Of a stretch of 64,000 nt of DNA, positions 1 to 12,172 are shown one piece after another. The stretch is from the NCBI GenBank assembly GCA_947683625.1, contig CANTUR010000125.1:3782001-3846000 (forward strand). Reading direction: 5' to 3'. Within the stretch, counting starts at the first letter, position 1. Each line of letters begins with the position of its first letter. A program made the position numbers and the translations under genes. The DNA comes from Mallotus nudiflorus. Lineage: Eukaryota > Streptophyta > Magnoliopsida > Malpighiales > Euphorbiaceae. A model generated the notes under the pieces. The model was not told where the DNA came from. It was given only the letters and a program-made list of their open reading frames with translations, and did not search any database.

Positions 1-2
1 AA

Positions 3-171
3 GAAAGAAGCCTTCATGACTTCATGGATCATGTTCCTACAACCCTTGAATGGGCAACTTATCAGGGGAATTGCAGGATAAATGATGTCTACAGCAGCTC
101 TTTTACAATTGACAACAAATATTATTGGAAAGAATTGAACACAGGTCAAGTCTGTATCTGCAGTTGTGAAG
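3..171 (+). CDS. Possible 3' part of an unidentified exon
   Basis: The frame starting at base 3 is open to a TGA at 189. It has ordinary amino-acid composition, unlike the low-complexity frames nearby, and includes a cysteine-rich end reading VCICSCEG. A good splice donor (GAAG/GTACGT) follows base 171, after which the sequence becomes AT-rich and intron-like. I do not recognise the family. The start lies outside the window, so this would be an internal or upstream exon of a plus-strand gene mostly to the left. It could also be a chance open frame or a pseudogene piece. Confidence 0.33.
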
Positions 172-712
172 GTACGTGTTCTTTATTTTGAATTACAATA
201 GGATTGAATTATCCGTATCATAAATCTTTTGCATATATATGCATATTTTCTATTAGCTAAATACAAGTTTATCTACAGATAGGAGCAAATTTCTAGAAGA
301 TCCAAAATTACAGCGATTGTGGACTATATTGTTTGTATATATATCCACTTATATAAAGTGTTTTAAATAAAATCTCAACCACTAATTATAATACATCTAA
401 TAATGAAAAAATCTGGATACCTTTATTAAACATTACCTTAATTCTGTTTTCCATTAATTGTTTGTTTCCTATTCAAAAACTTTCCATTAATTATTTATTT
501 CTTATTTAAAATACTTTTATTAACACATTATAGTTTATAAAAAGAAAATTAATACAAATTCTGATTATTTTTAGCTGTCATTAACTACATTAAAACTATA
601 TATCATGGGTGGAGATTTTTGCACTCCACCCATTGATTTTTTGCACTCCATATTTTTTTAGAATTATAAATTACATAACCATCTTCTATTGAAATTTTTT
701 TATTCTTTTATT
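172..712. other. AT-rich non-coding spacer or intron
   Basis: No coding signal is visible. The stretch is AT-rich and follows the possible splice donor at 171. Its only structured element is a perfect 10-bp inverted repeat at 605-614 and 624-633 with a 9-base loop, followed by a second copy of the TGCACTCC word at 642-649. Confidence 0.6.
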
Positions 713-1546
713 TGTAATGGGGTGTATTTTTAATTATTAAATTAAATATGAATTTTAAAGTGTTAAATGTTATTTTTATGGAATTATTGTTAAATGAGTA
801 TTTTAGTAAATTTATTAATTATTAAGAGTATATATATATATATTATATAATATATATATATATATATTCATGTATATAAATATTTCAGAGGAATTTTATT
901 ATTATCATTATTATTATATGTATTTTAAAAAAAGGAAAAAACATCACTTTTTCCTTCTTCTTTTTTCTTTCATTTTCTTTCTTCTTCCTTTCTTCTCTCG
1001 CACCTCCGGCAGCCACCTCTACTCACCCAGCTACCACGTCATCATTGCTGCCACCCCTCCTCCTTCGCCAGCCACCTTCTTATCTGCCCTTTCCCTTTAT
1101 TTTTCCAACCAACTGACGCCGTTTGGGGACACCATCACCGGCTTCGGCATTGTCAGGCCTTGTCGGTGGGTTCGTTGGACTTGTCTCCCTCCGGGCAATG
1201 TTTTCCCTTAACTAATTTGTTTGATTAGCTCCAACAACCACCTCAATTTGAGGTAAATTGATTTCTATAATTTTATTTAATTCCTTTAAATTGAGTTAGA
1301 ATTAGACTTTGTTGCAGTGTGTTATGTTGTTATTGAGTGTGGTCGTATACTTGATTGTTTGTAAAAATATTTTATTGCGATATATTTATGAAAAATCCTT
1401 TATATTTTAAAAAGTTTTAATTTTGAGGTAAATTTATGTTTATCTTTTATACGAGTTTTATGTTTTAGGCTTGCTATAGGTTCTGGATTCTTATGAATTT
1501 TTCGTTCCCTAGCACCGGTCATGACCTTTGGGTTTGGGTGGTGACA
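713..1546 (+). repeat. 5' LTR of gypsy element 1
   Basis: The U3 part (713 to about 870) is AT-rich with a TA microsatellite. A CT-rich segment with GCC-rich islands follows, then a terminal block (1501-1546) with the TTCCCTAGC...GGTCATGAC motif shared by other LTRs in the window, ending in TGACA just before the primer-binding site. It matches 6569-7596. The 113-residue open frame inside it at 870-1211 is a low-complexity artefact of LTR sequence. Confidence 0.82.
830..868. repeat. TA dinucleotide microsatellite in the LTR
   Basis: An almost pure alternating TA tract in the U3 part of the 5' LTR. A comparable tract lies at the corresponding place in the 3' LTR (6682-6717). Confidence 0.85.
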
Positions 1547-1550
1547 AAGT

Positions 1551-1562
1551 TGGTATCAAAGC
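1551..1562 (+). other. Primer-binding site, initiator Met tRNA type
   Basis: TGGTATCAAAGC lies four bases after the LTR end at 1546. Plant LTR elements primed by initiator methionine tRNA normally carry TGGTATCAGAGC; this copy has one change (G to A). Confidence 0.85.
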
Positions 1563-1736
1563 CTACATTTAATGTTGTTTAACCTAGGTTGGTAAGGTTT
1601 GAATTTTCTTTTTAACTACTACAACAATTAGGTTTGAATATGTCCTTGAAAAGTTTTGCTTGCTTTAGTTTTCCACATAACTGTGAGGACATTTGTTTTT
1701 ATCTGAATTATGTTTTATATTTTATTTTCTTTCAAA

Positions 1737-3100
1737 ATGAGGGAGAGCGTGAACCGCTCCACTAGTCGACAAGGTTTATGATGGAGAGTCTTATTAGGAT
1801 GACGTTCTACCCCATGTGCAACCAACTAGGTGTAGGAGTAAAGGTAGACCTAGAGGAGCAGGCAGTTGCCGTAAACAAAGAGAACTATAGGATGAGGAGC
1901 TTGTAGGCTAGGAATTTGAGGAAGCTACCTATGCATTAGTAGTTCAGGAGGGTGTTAGCAGCTATACCCTAGGCTATACTACCTATGTAGCCTCTATTTT
2001 AACAAGGAGTTCATGGTATGTCAGATGCAAAGGCAGCATTATTTTATGCCAGAGTATGCAGGATTTCTTTTGATAAGACTTTAGACCCTCTAGATTTTCT
2101 CCATGCAATTGAGTCAAGGACTCGAACTACGTATATGAAGTATTAGAGGGTACTTATTATCCAATTTTTAGTTAAGGGGCAAGTGTTGGAGTAGTCTATT
2201 TAGGTGATTCAGCCCCACATGACTGCACTCACTTGGACTCAGTTCAGAGGAGTAGTTTATGAGATGATTTTGTCTAGAGCCGATGAGGATGAGTTACAAA
2301 CTCTAATTAACTAATATTTCCAGAGATGATAAGTTTGTAAAGGAGTATACCAGAGAGTTTCTCAAACTATCTTGATATACCGAGATATGATGAGAGACCA
2401 GTACTTTGCCATCACCACTTATATTATCAGTTTAGGTTCTGCATTTGTTCGGATACCTACTGCAAGCTTAACTTTTGAGGCAGTGATTGAGTTAGCCAAG
2501 GAGATTTAGCTTAGGCTCATTAGGCAAGGAATTATGCCTGATTTCTATCAAATTGGAGGTAGCAGAGTAGAAGGATATCAGAGTAACTCAACATATAGTG
2601 TTTCAAATAGGCTCTAGTAGTCAACCTATAGGATCTTTTCAGTAGGGGCCAGAGACCTCAGCATAGGGTCCATATGAGTAGTAGAAATGGTCGTAGTGGA
2701 GCCCACATACTTGTTAGAATTGGTTCTGGTTTTACCAGCAGCAGTAGTAGTCAGAGTTCAGGATATGGTAGTACAGTATTTGCAGCTAGTGCATGTAAGA
2801 CTTATGGCAAAGTCCATAAAGGACCATACCATATGACTCTAAAAGAGTGTTTTAGATGTGAATAGACTGGGCATTATGCTAGATCATGCCCCTCATTCAG
2901 GTTTTCAGTAGTAGTTCCCTTAGTCTTCTATAGCCAGTATAGCTTCAGCATAGTTTCAGTCACCACCATTCCAATATCGGGGGTACCTCTCAGTTTGTAG
3001 TCCAGTAGGGGGTGAGGTAGAGGAGGTAAAAAGTAGTACTAGAGGATTTGGGCAGGTTTCTACCAGTCAATAGAGCGGTAGAGGACATGCTAGAGTTTTC
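1737..3100 (+). pseudogene. gag remnant of gypsy element 1
   Basis: Gag is the structural protein that packages element RNA. The start is placed at the ATG at 1737 (MRESVNRS...), the same context as the gag starts of elements 3 and 4, which read MRRRA. The frame breaks within 15 codons and is littered with stops. A Ser/Gly-rich stretch at 2674-2865 leads into a CCHC zinc knuckle (Cys 2848, Cys 2857, His 2869-2871, Cys 2887), interrupted by TAG at 2863 where the family usually has a glutamine. The nucleotide sequence still follows gag, but no protein could be made from it. Confidence 0.7.
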
Positions 3101-6100
3101 ACTCTCATGTAACAAGATGCTCAAGCATCCAATGCAGTTGTAGTAAGTACACTTCCAGTATGTTATTTTGAGGCTAGAGTTTTACTTGATCCAAGTGCTA
3201 CCCATTTCTTTGTATCTCTATTTTTGCTTTGAAATTGGGTTGGCAAGCTGCGAGGATGGCAATTCCTTTATTAGTTTCCTTATCTCTAAGTGATTTGTTG
3301 GACACCGATGTTATTCTTCTTAGGTGTCTTGTGTTAGTAGAAGGTAAAGGAATTGCTAGTAAACTTGGTATTGTTGAATGTGACGGACTTTGATGTAATC
3401 CTAGGAATGGATTGGTTGTCTTATCATTATGCCACTGTGGATTATCATAGCAAAGATATGATTTTCAAAATTTTGAATGAAGAGGAATTCAAGTTCGTGG
3501 GTGATAAGAGTTTTACACCTTAGAATCTCATCTCCGCCATTACAGTAAGAAAGATGTTAAGAAAGGGGGTGTCAAGGGTATTTGGCTTTGGTCAAGGACA
3601 CAATAGCTGAACAAAAATCTATTTTCAGATGTTCCTGTAGCTTATGAGTTCCTTGATGTCTTCCTTGATGAATTATCGGGTTTACCACCTCGTAGACAGA
3701 TAGAATTTTTAATTGATGTGGTTTCAGGCATAGCTCCTATCTCTATGCCACATTATAGGATGGCTCCTACAAAGTTGAAAGAATTGAAAAAGCAGTTGCA
3801 AGAGTTATTGGATAAGGGTTTCATTGGACCAATACTTCTCATTGAGGGTGCACCAGTGTTGTTTGTCAATAAGAAGGATGGTACACTCAGATTATGTATT
3901 GACTATAGAGAATTGAACATGGTAACTATTAAGAATAAGTATCCTCTTCTGAGGATAAATGATTTATTTGATCAGCTTTAGGGTGCACAATTCTTCTTTA
4001 AGATCGACTTAAGATCAGGTTATCATCAGTTATGAATCAAAGAAGCTGACATTTCTAAAATGGCATTCCGTACTAGATATGGCCATTACAAATTTATTAT
4101 AATGTCCTTTGGATTAACCAATGCACCAGCAGCTTTTATAGATCTGATAAACAGGGTGTTCAAACCATTTATAGATCAGTTTATAGTAATATTCATTGAT
4201 GATATATTGGTGTATTCAAAGAGCATGTGTATCACTTGAGAGCAGTGCTACAGACACTAAGGGAACATCAGCTTTATGCTAAGTTCTTCAAGTGTGATTT
4301 TTGGCTTGAAAGTATGGCATTCCTTAGGCAAGTAGTGTATAGGATGGTATTTAAGTAAATCCATTGAAGATTGAGGTGGTATCTGAATAACCTAAACCGA
4401 CATCAATCACAGAGATTCAAAGTTTTTTAGGTTTGGCAAGGTATTATAGGAAGTTTATTCAGGATTTTTTAAGAATTGCAGCACCTATGACTTGCCTAAC
4501 TCAGAATAATGTCAAGTTCGTGTGGTTAGAAGCATGTGAGATTAGTTTTCAATTACTAAAGGAGAAGTTAACTATAACCCTGGTGTTGACATTGCCTAAT
4601 GGAGAAGATAAGTTCACTGTGTATTGTGATGCTTTTAGAGTTAGCCTAGGTTGTGTATTGGTGCAGAATGGTAGAGTAGTAGTTTATGCTTATAGACAAT
4701 TAATGAAGCATGAGCAGAACTATTGTACTCATGACCTAGAGATGGTTGTTGTTATCTTTGCTCGTAAGATTTGGAGACATTATCTGTATGGGATGACAAA
4801 TGAGATTTTCACTAACCATAAGAGTGTAAAGTACATCTTTCAGTTGAGAGATCTGAATTTGAGACAGAAGAGATGGTTGGAACTTTTAAAAGACTATGAT
4901 TATGACATCTTGTACCATCCAAGTAAGGCTAATGTAGTAGCAAATACCTTGAGTAGGAAGTCCTTAAGTAGTCTTGCTTATATTAGTGTGGATAGGAGAC
5001 CTTTAATCCAAGAGATGCATAAATTAGTAGACTATGGATTGAGGATGAAGATAACTAAGTCAAGGGGATTAATAGCCCAGTTCAGAGTGAGATCGATATT
5101 AAGGGATAGGATCAAGGCAACTCAAAGCTGAGATTATGATTTAGTGGAGCTTATAGAGAAGTTTCGTGAAAGGAAGTTTACTAATTCTAATCTTAATGAT
5201 GACGGTGTTATATAGGTTAGTGAAAGATTGTGTGTCCCTTATAATGTGGGTTAGATAATTTAAGGGAAGAAATATTAGAAAAAGCTTATTATGCAGCTTA
5301 TAATGTACATCCTAGTTCTACCAAGATCTACCACAATATCAAGGATGTTTATTGGTGAGATGGAATGAAGAAAGATATGGCAAAATTTATTTCCAAGTGC
5401 TTAACATGTCAGCAAGTGAAAGTAGAGCATCAAAAGCCTTCTAGAAAACTTCAGCCTCTTCTGATTCTTGAATGGAAATAGGACAGAGTCACCATGGATT
5501 TTGTCATAGGGTTACCTTAATCAAAGGATGGATATGACTCCATTTGGGTGCTATTGGACAGGTTAACCAAATTAGCTCACTTTATGCTAATTAAATCTAC
5601 TTATCTAGTGGCTAAATTGGCTAGGTTGTACATCAAGCATATTATATGTCTTTATGGGGTGCCTATTTCTATTATTTTTGATAGAGGTTTGATGTTTACC
5701 TCTATTATTTATGCCTGTTTTTTAGTACTACTTTTTATCCTCAGACGGATGGTTTATTTGAGAGAATAATCTAAACACGTGAGGATATGCTAAGAATATG
5801 TGTGATGGATCTTGGAGGTAGTTGGGATAATTATTTGCCATTGGTAGAATTTGTTTACAATAACAACTACCAGAGTAGTATTGGGATGGTGCCTTATAAA
5901 GCTTTATATGGAAGGAAATGTAGATCCCCTCTATATTGGAATGCAGTTGGAGAAAGAGAGCTAACTAGATTGAAAATTATTAAGGATACGTTTGAGAATG
6001 TTGCTTTTATCAAAAGAAGACTGGAAAGGGTAGTTAGTAGGTATAAAAGCTATACTAACCCGAAGCAAAAGGATGTGGAATTCCAAGTGGGGGATTATAT

Positions 6101-6317
6101 GTTCTTGAAGATATCACTAATGAATGGTGTTATGAGATTTGACAAGAAGAGGAAGTTAGCAACGAGATACATTGGACCTTTTGAGATTCTTGAGAGTGTT
6201 AGTATAGTTGCCTATTGGTTGACTTTACCTTTAAATTTGTCTCAAGTGCATCCAATATTTCACGTTTCAATGCTCATGAAGTATATTTCTGATCCTTTGT
6301 ATATTTTGCAACCCTAG
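3101..6317 (+). pseudogene. pol remnant (protease, RT, RNase H, integrase)
   Basis: Pol cuts the polyprotein, copies the RNA and inserts the DNA. The protease site at about 3185 reads LDPSATHFF where the family has a D-S-G-A core, so it is altered. Reverse transcriptase runs from about 3640 to 4250, with KKDGTLRLCIDYRELN, GAQFFFKIDLRSGYHQL and the catalytic FIDD at about 4192-4203. RNase H lies in the open stretch 4433-5131 (VYCDA, HDLEMVVV, NLRQKRWLELLKDYDYDILY). Integrase follows: a zinc-binding end with CLTCQQ near 5400, MDFVIGLP near 5500, FDRG near 5680, and a C-terminal part at 5787-6317. Frameshifts near 4230-4430 and 5140-5550 and several stops (3979, 4034, 5356, 5479) inactivate it. 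Confidence 0.82.
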
Positions 6318-6320
6318 AGT

Positions 6321-6509
6321 ATGGAAGTGAATGAAGATTTGACTTATGAGGAGGAACCAATTGCAATAATTGAATATCAAGTTCTTCAGTTGCGTTCTAA
6401 GCAGATTCCTATGGTTAAAGTCTTACAGAGGAACAACAATGTAAAGGAAAACATGTGGGAGACTGAGGCAGAGATGCATGTGGCATATCCTTATCTTTTT
6501 CCTCGATGA
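6321..6509 (+). pseudogene. Chromodomain-like C-terminal tail of integrase
   Basis: After the integrase stop, a 62-residue frame has the pattern of the plant chromovirus tail: an acidic start (NEDLTYEEEP), a QVLQLRSKQIPMVKVLQRN core and a WETEAEMHVAYPYLF end. This domain is thought to guide integration into heterochromatin by binding modified histones. It follows integrase directly, separated only by a TAG near 6318. The equivalent tail is also kept in element 2 (14714-14899) and is deleted in element 3. Confidence 0.72.
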
Positions 6510-6550
6510 ACTCTTGTATTCTTTTCTATTCGTTAAATTCAAGGATGAGT

Positions 6551-6568
6551 TTTTATAAGGAGGGAAGA
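6551..6568 (+). other. Polypurine tract of element 1
   Basis: The purine-rich run AAGGAGGGAAGA immediately precedes the 3' LTR, the position where plus-strand DNA synthesis is primed in LTR elements. Confidence 0.65.
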
Positions 6569-6679
6569 TTATAATGACAATTATTAAATTAAATATGGAT
6601 TTCAAAATTTTAAATGTTATTTTTATGGAATTATTGTTAAATGAGTATTTTTGTAAATTTATTAATTATTAAGAGTATG

Positions 6680-6720
<41 letters not shown>

Positions 6721-6850
6721 GGAGGATTTTAAAGTGTTAAATGTTATTTTTATGGAATTAATTTTAAATGAGTATTTTTGTAAATTTATTAATTATTAAG
6801 AGTATGTTTTATATCTATGTATATTTATGTGAATAAATATTTAGGAGGAG

Positions 6851-6928
<78 letters not shown>

Positions 6929-7596
6929 TATATGTATTTTGAAAAAAGGAAAAAACATCACTTTTTCCTTCTTTTTCTTTTTCTTCTTCTTTTTTTCTTT
7001 CCTTTTTTTTCTTATTCCTTTCTTCTCTCCCACCTCTGTTAGCCACCTTTGCACACCCAGCTACTGCATTGTCTTTGCCAGCAGCCACAAGACGCCGCCA
7101 CCCCTCCTCCTTAACCAGCCACCTTCTTCCCTCCGCTTTCCCTTTATTTTTCCTACTAACAGACGACATTTGGTGTCGCCGTCACTGGCTTCAACGTCGT
7201 CAAGCCTTGCCAGTGGGTTTGCTGGACTCGTCTCCCTCCAGGCAATGTTTCCCCTCAATTAATTTGCCCGATTAGCTCTGACAACCACCTTGATTTGAGG
7301 TAAATTGATTTATGCAATTTTATTTAATTTCTTCAAATTGAGTTAGAATTAGGCTTTTCTTGCAGTATGTTATGTTGTTATTGACTGTGGTCATGTGCTT
7401 GACTGTTTGTAAAAATATTTTATTGTAATATTATTTATGGAAAATCCTTTATATTTTAAAAAGTTTTAATTCTGAGGTAAATTTATACTTATGTTCTGTA
7501 TGAGTTTTATGTTTTAGGCTTACTATGGGTTCTGGATTCTTGTGAATTTTCATTCCCTAATGTTGATCATGACCTTTAGGTTTGGATCATTCCCTA
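6569..7596 (+). repeat. 3' LTR of gypsy element 1, with internal duplication
   Basis: It matches the 5' LTR but is about 190 bp longer. Two events explain this: a 127-bp tandem duplication of U3 (words at 6612 recur at 6739) and a large trinucleotide expansion (6853-6929). The terminal TGACA of the 5' LTR corresponds to the degraded end near 7596. Open frames on both strands at 6815-7275 are artefacts of the trinucleotide and CT-rich tracts. Confidence 0.8.
6853..6929. repeat. Compound (ATT)n(ATC)n microsatellite
   Basis: About 45 bases of ATT repeats run directly into about 32 bases of ATC repeats, inside the 3' LTR. The 5' LTR has only a short ATT run here (about 897-917), so this is an expansion in one LTR. 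Confidence 0.9.
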
Positions 7597-7874
7597 GTAC
7601 AAATTTCATTTTTCTTCCAAATTCGTTGTTTGATGTTTACATTTGAAAACTACTTGTAATTGATTTTTTTTTTGTTAATAAAATTTTATATAGTTAGATA
7701 TTTTTTTTATAAGTACAATTTAACTTTTAATTTATTTGGATTGTCAAATTTGTACCAATTATAGTAAATAACAGATTTTTAATTTTTTATGAAGAGGTTT
7801 TTTTAAATGTCATGTGCACATAATTTTTTTTTTTTATCTTTGTCATCATTAAATAATTTAAAAATCAAATTATG

Positions 7875-7937
<63 letters not shown>

Positions 7938-8299
7938 GTGACAATAACATTATTAATAACTTTAATATCTCCATATAATAGTTCCCAAATAAATTTTTAA
8001 ATTCGATAATTAGATATAACAATTCAATGTAATAATAACAACATAAAAATAAAATAATTAATATTGCTAAAATCTCAATATTTATATATAAAGAAAATTT
8101 TAAAAATATTTAGATTATTACATTACATGATTAAAAACATATATTATAAAAATTTAATGGCAATTCACCATATAAAAAATTGTTGTAATTTTAATTTTTA
8201 AGACAAGTATAATAACATATTAATAATATAAAAGTAAGTGCTATATTTTTTCTATCAAATAGACTTTTTGTTGTATAATTTAATTAGAGTGTTTGTTGG
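7597..8299. other. AT-rich spacer with (AAT)n
   Basis: No gene is visible. An (AAT)n microsatellite occupies about 7877-7936. The flanks are AT-rich and resemble the DNA around the ATT tracts at 11788 and 63797. Confidence 0.6.
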
Positions 8300-8383
8300 A
8301 ATATATTTTATCTAAATTGTAAATTAATTTTAGCTCTACTCATATAACTTATGAATGCTTTTTATATGATGGATTATTATTGA

Positions 8384-8436
<53 letters not shown>

Positions 8437-8449
8437 CATTATTATTATT
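8384..8449. repeat. (ATT)n microsatellite
   Basis: A nearly pure ATT run with one ATC interruption, close to the left part of the solo LTR. Confidence 0.9.
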
Positions 8450-10180
8450 TTGGGACAAAACTTGGCTAAAAACAAAACAATTCAGACCATTTCCCTTCTC
8501 TTCCATTTTTTGTCCCGTTTCTTCTCCTTCTGCTCTCCCTCTCTCAGTGTCTTCTTTGTAGCATCACCACCATCAACTTCTTCTTCTCTTCCTTGTTGTC
8601 CCTGCGATCCAGCCTTCCTCTCCTCCTTTTTCATCTTACGTCGAAGACAATAGCCAGCACTTCCAGCTCCTGCCACAACATCCAACTCCTCCGCCACCTA
8701 CAACCATTAGAGTCAATAGCTACTCCAGCACCAAGTGACAGCTCCTCCTTCCCTTGTTCTGAATCTTAACTTTGGTGGGGTTAGACGGGTTAGGAGTTAG
8801 TTGATTTTAGGTTGGTTCTTAGTTAGTTTTAGGTTGTTTGTTAGTTATTTTGAGTTTATTTTAATTTTTGGATAATTAATATAATATTTGCTTAATTACT
8901 AAGAAGTTATTTTTAATATTTGGTTATTTTTTTTGGGTTGATCTATGTACATATTTAGTTGATTTTAATTATGGGGATATAAAAATGATTTTTGTTAATT
9001 AACTTAATATTTAAGAAGTTTTGAATAATTAATTTTAGGTATTTTAAGTGTTATGTGTATTTTGTTAATTATGTTAACTAATTATTTTGGTTGGAAAAAT
9101 TGGAAAAATTGTGGTTAGTAAATTTATGTAATTTTTGAGAAATTATTATTTTTATGTGAATATTGGAATTGTGGGATGAATTGTGTGATAAATATTATAT
9201 TTTAAATGATTTTAGAATTTTATAGGGTATTAAATTAATTTTTATAAATTATTTACTAATTTTTAAAAATTATATTCAAATAATATGTTAATTACCATTT
9301 TGGTGATTAAATGGATTTTAAGTTACTTTTATTATATAATTAAGCTATTTGAATAATTAAATGTGAAACTGACTATTTTATATTGAATATTTGGAAAATT
9401 TGGATTTTTATTATAATTATATTAATTATTTGAGATTTTTATTATTTGTTGTGAAAAGTATTTATATTCTATGTTTTGAGGCTTAAATAAATTATATTGT
9501 GGCATTTAATTATTTTTATAAATTTTTAATAATTTTAATATATTATTATTTAATATTTGTTTTCTTGTGTATTGTGAACTTCGGTTGGGGATTTGTGTAG
9601 TTCAGGGTCCTAACCCGAGGTGTTAAGTTTGTGTGAAGTTTTGAAGTGTGTTTGCTTGTAAGGTTGACTTTACTTCGATAGAGGGATGTCCATTTTATAG
9701 AGGAGACTCTACCAAAATTTTGATAGATTTCTTGTAAAATGTGACATAGGGTCAACCCTAAGTTTTGAATTTTGAGTTGAGTTTTCCTTAGAAATTCTAG
9801 AAGTTAGGGTTTTTATTTTCTGATAGTTATTTTATTTTCAATCTTTTAGCTGCCCTTTGATCGCGTCTATCAGTCGAGGTCAGACACGAAGTAGCAGATG
9901 AGCGCCTTCATCTTGTAAGTTAATATTCGATTTGCATGTCGGGTTTTCAAATTAAATATATATATTTATGAGAATTCAAGTCGGTATTCTTTATATGATA
10001 TTGCATGATTTAATTTATAGTTTTTTATTTTATTTTTATTTATTGTAATTTTCCTTGTTTTATTTATTTTCATTTATTTTAAATAAACTACGGTAGAATG
10101 GGTTACCTGATGGGTTTCATAAGGACCGTGTGTGCACTAATAAAATATTTGGTTGTACTGATTATATTACTTGGGTCGAT

Positions 10181-10440
10181 GGTCTGGTGATGCTTTGCTT
10201 TCGGACACCACCAATAATATAACATTTGGTTGGATTGATTTATACTAGGGCCAAAGGTCTGGTGATGCTTTGCTCTTGGACACCGCTAATAAAGTTGGAT
10301 TTATATTTCTTAAATCACTGGGGCATATGGTCTGGTGATGCTTTGCACTCAGACACCGCCAGTGATATTGGATTAAGTGATATGACTGCGGTTGTGCATC
10401 CTAGTGATGCTTTGATCTCAGGATCCGACGGTCTTAGATA
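10181..10440. repeat. Short tandem repeat block in the solo LTR
   Basis: The phrase GGTCTGGTGATGCTTTGC recurs at 10181, 10256 and 10329, with a fourth diverged copy near 10399, giving a period of about 70-75 bases. Each copy is followed by a GGACACC(A/G)CC-like word. Other LTRs in the window have unrelated tandem repeats at the same relative place. Confidence 0.8.
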
Positions 10441-11102
10441 TAAGTGAGCTGACTGGCTGTTAAAATTGAGGACTAGAGTTCTACCTATTTTTTATTCTAT
10501 AATGTTTTAAAAACATTTAAAATTTATTCCTCCTTTTGTAAAATGGGTTTCTTATATGTATATCAAATGATTTGAATACAATTATAAATATATTATATTT
10601 TCATAAAAACTTATTTTAAAGGAGATTTTCAAACTGCACTCATTTCTTTATTATCTTACTTAGTGAGGTCTGACTCCCCTCAACTTATTTTTTTCAAGAG
10701 TTTGGGAGTCTTTTGTTAGACCTACTTCTTTACACCGAGTAGTTTCCTCATTGGCTATCTTATATAGGTCTATATAGTTGTGTTTGTATTAGTATCTATG
10801 TACCGCAATAGAGAAACTATTTAATTGCATATTTTAAATTAGATATTATGTATTGAGATTTATGCACTGAGATACTATTTTGTATAACTGATGATGATTA
10901 TTTATACATGACGATGGCAGGGTTTGTTTAAATTGAGAAAAATCAGTTTGATAATGTGTATCATGATTAAATTATTTTATTGTAGAGTTTTAAAGTAAAA
11001 TATTCTGCGTTTTTCTTTTAAAGCTTGCTATGAGTTTTTGTAGCTTTAACCTTTCCCATTTCCTAGTGCCAGTCACGTGCCCCCTAGGTTTGGGTCATGA
11101 CA

Positions 11103-11787
11103 TGTAATTTGATTTTTATATTATTTATTTAAAATTATGATAAGAAAAAAAATAATGTGTATATGATATTAAAAAACTGTTCATAAAAGAAAAATTAAAA
11201 AACAGTTATTTTTTTAATAATTGGTTCATGTCTTATAATTGTCTAAACAAATTAAAAGGTAAAGAGTGCTTTTAAAAAAAATAATTGACTGTGTTAAGTT
11301 TTTTAATATTAAAAAAAGATATAAGCTCAACTACGAGTAGTTTTATAACTCAAAACATTAAATAGTAAATTTAGATTAAAAAAATTAAAAAGGGCATAGT
11401 TTAAGAATAGTAGTTAATGAAAAATAAATATTTTAAATAAAGGGTAATTGTGTAATTTGATATTCCAAAAAAAAAAGGAATGCAAAAACTCCTACCCTAG
11501 TTTCAATTTATTTGTGTTGTATACTAATATTATATAGGAAAGAAACAATTAATGGAACAAGGATATAGGTTTCTAATAAGTTAATGTTTAATAAAAATAA
11601 CTAGATTTTTTGACCATCAGATGTATTATAATAAATGGTTGAGATTTTATGTAAAACATATTAGTTTTACACGTGTAAGTGGATCCCAATTGTATACACA
11701 CACACATATAGTAGTAAACAACCACATGTTTCACACATGAACAAAAAATTTATTAGATTTGTGACATATAGTAAAAAAAATTAAACA

Positions 11788-11841
<54 letters not shown>

Positions 11842-12172
11842 ATAAAAATTTAAAAAATAATAACATTGTTATTTACTTATATAACAATTTGATATTAATT
11901 TAATATAGTTATAATTCATTACAATTTTTATAAATCTTTTATTTAAATAATTATATGATATTCCTTAAATATTTTTTTATAATTAATTTTTCTCTAGTCT
12001 AGAACTAATTTCATTTAAGAAAAAAATATTATAGTTATAATTAATCATAAGATAATAAAAAACCATTAGTTATTTTTTAATAAAAATTTGAAAATAATAA
12101 AAGTTATATTTTCTTTATATAACAATTTAAATATTACAACCCCATTAAATTTATAATTTATTACAATTTTAG
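11103..12172. other. AT-rich spacer with dispersed-repeat fragments
   Basis: No gene is visible. An ATT microsatellite lies at 11788-11840. The DNA around it (11700-11920) resembles 63700-63900, and a second partial copy appears at about 12060-12170 just before the next LTR. It may be a dispersed low-copy repeat of unknown type. Confidence 0.55.

Larger units (their letters stand above)
713..7596 (+). mobile_element. Ty3/gypsy chromovirus, complete structure but decayed
   Basis: The element has two LTRs, a primer-binding site, remnants of gag, protease, reverse transcriptase, RNase H and integrase in Ty3/gypsy order, a chromodomain-like tail, a purine tract and a 3' LTR. Reverse transcriptase carries a FIDD active site and the RNase H and integrase frames resemble the Del/Tekay group of plant chromoviruses. 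All frames carry stops or shifts, so it is not autonomous now. I saw no convincing target-site duplication. LTR ends were set by comparison with the related LTRs at 12173 and 19214. Confidence 0.85.
8300..11102 (+). repeat. Solo LTR of a gypsy element
   Basis: The right end is clear: a block at 11048-11102 ending in GGGTCATGACA matches the LTR ends at 1546, 17807 and 32251 and the reversed ends at 21438 and 28739. The body carries the conserved core (about 9655-9752) and the promoter-downstream CT-rich part (8460-8700) found in the other LTRs. No primer-binding site or coding DNA follows base 11102, so it is a solo LTR. The left end is uncertain and may lie anywhere from about 8190 to 8450. 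The small open frame at 10226-10447 is inside the tandem repeats. Confidence 0.65.

Noticed and set aside
870..1211. 113-residue plus-strand open frame, Phe/Pro rich
   Set aside because: It lies wholly in the 5' LTR, and the same CT-rich stretch recurs in the 3' LTR with other frames.
6815..7169. Minus-strand frames rich in Asp, Asn, Ile or Met
   Set aside because: They are translations of the trinucleotide microsatellite and CT-rich LTR DNA.
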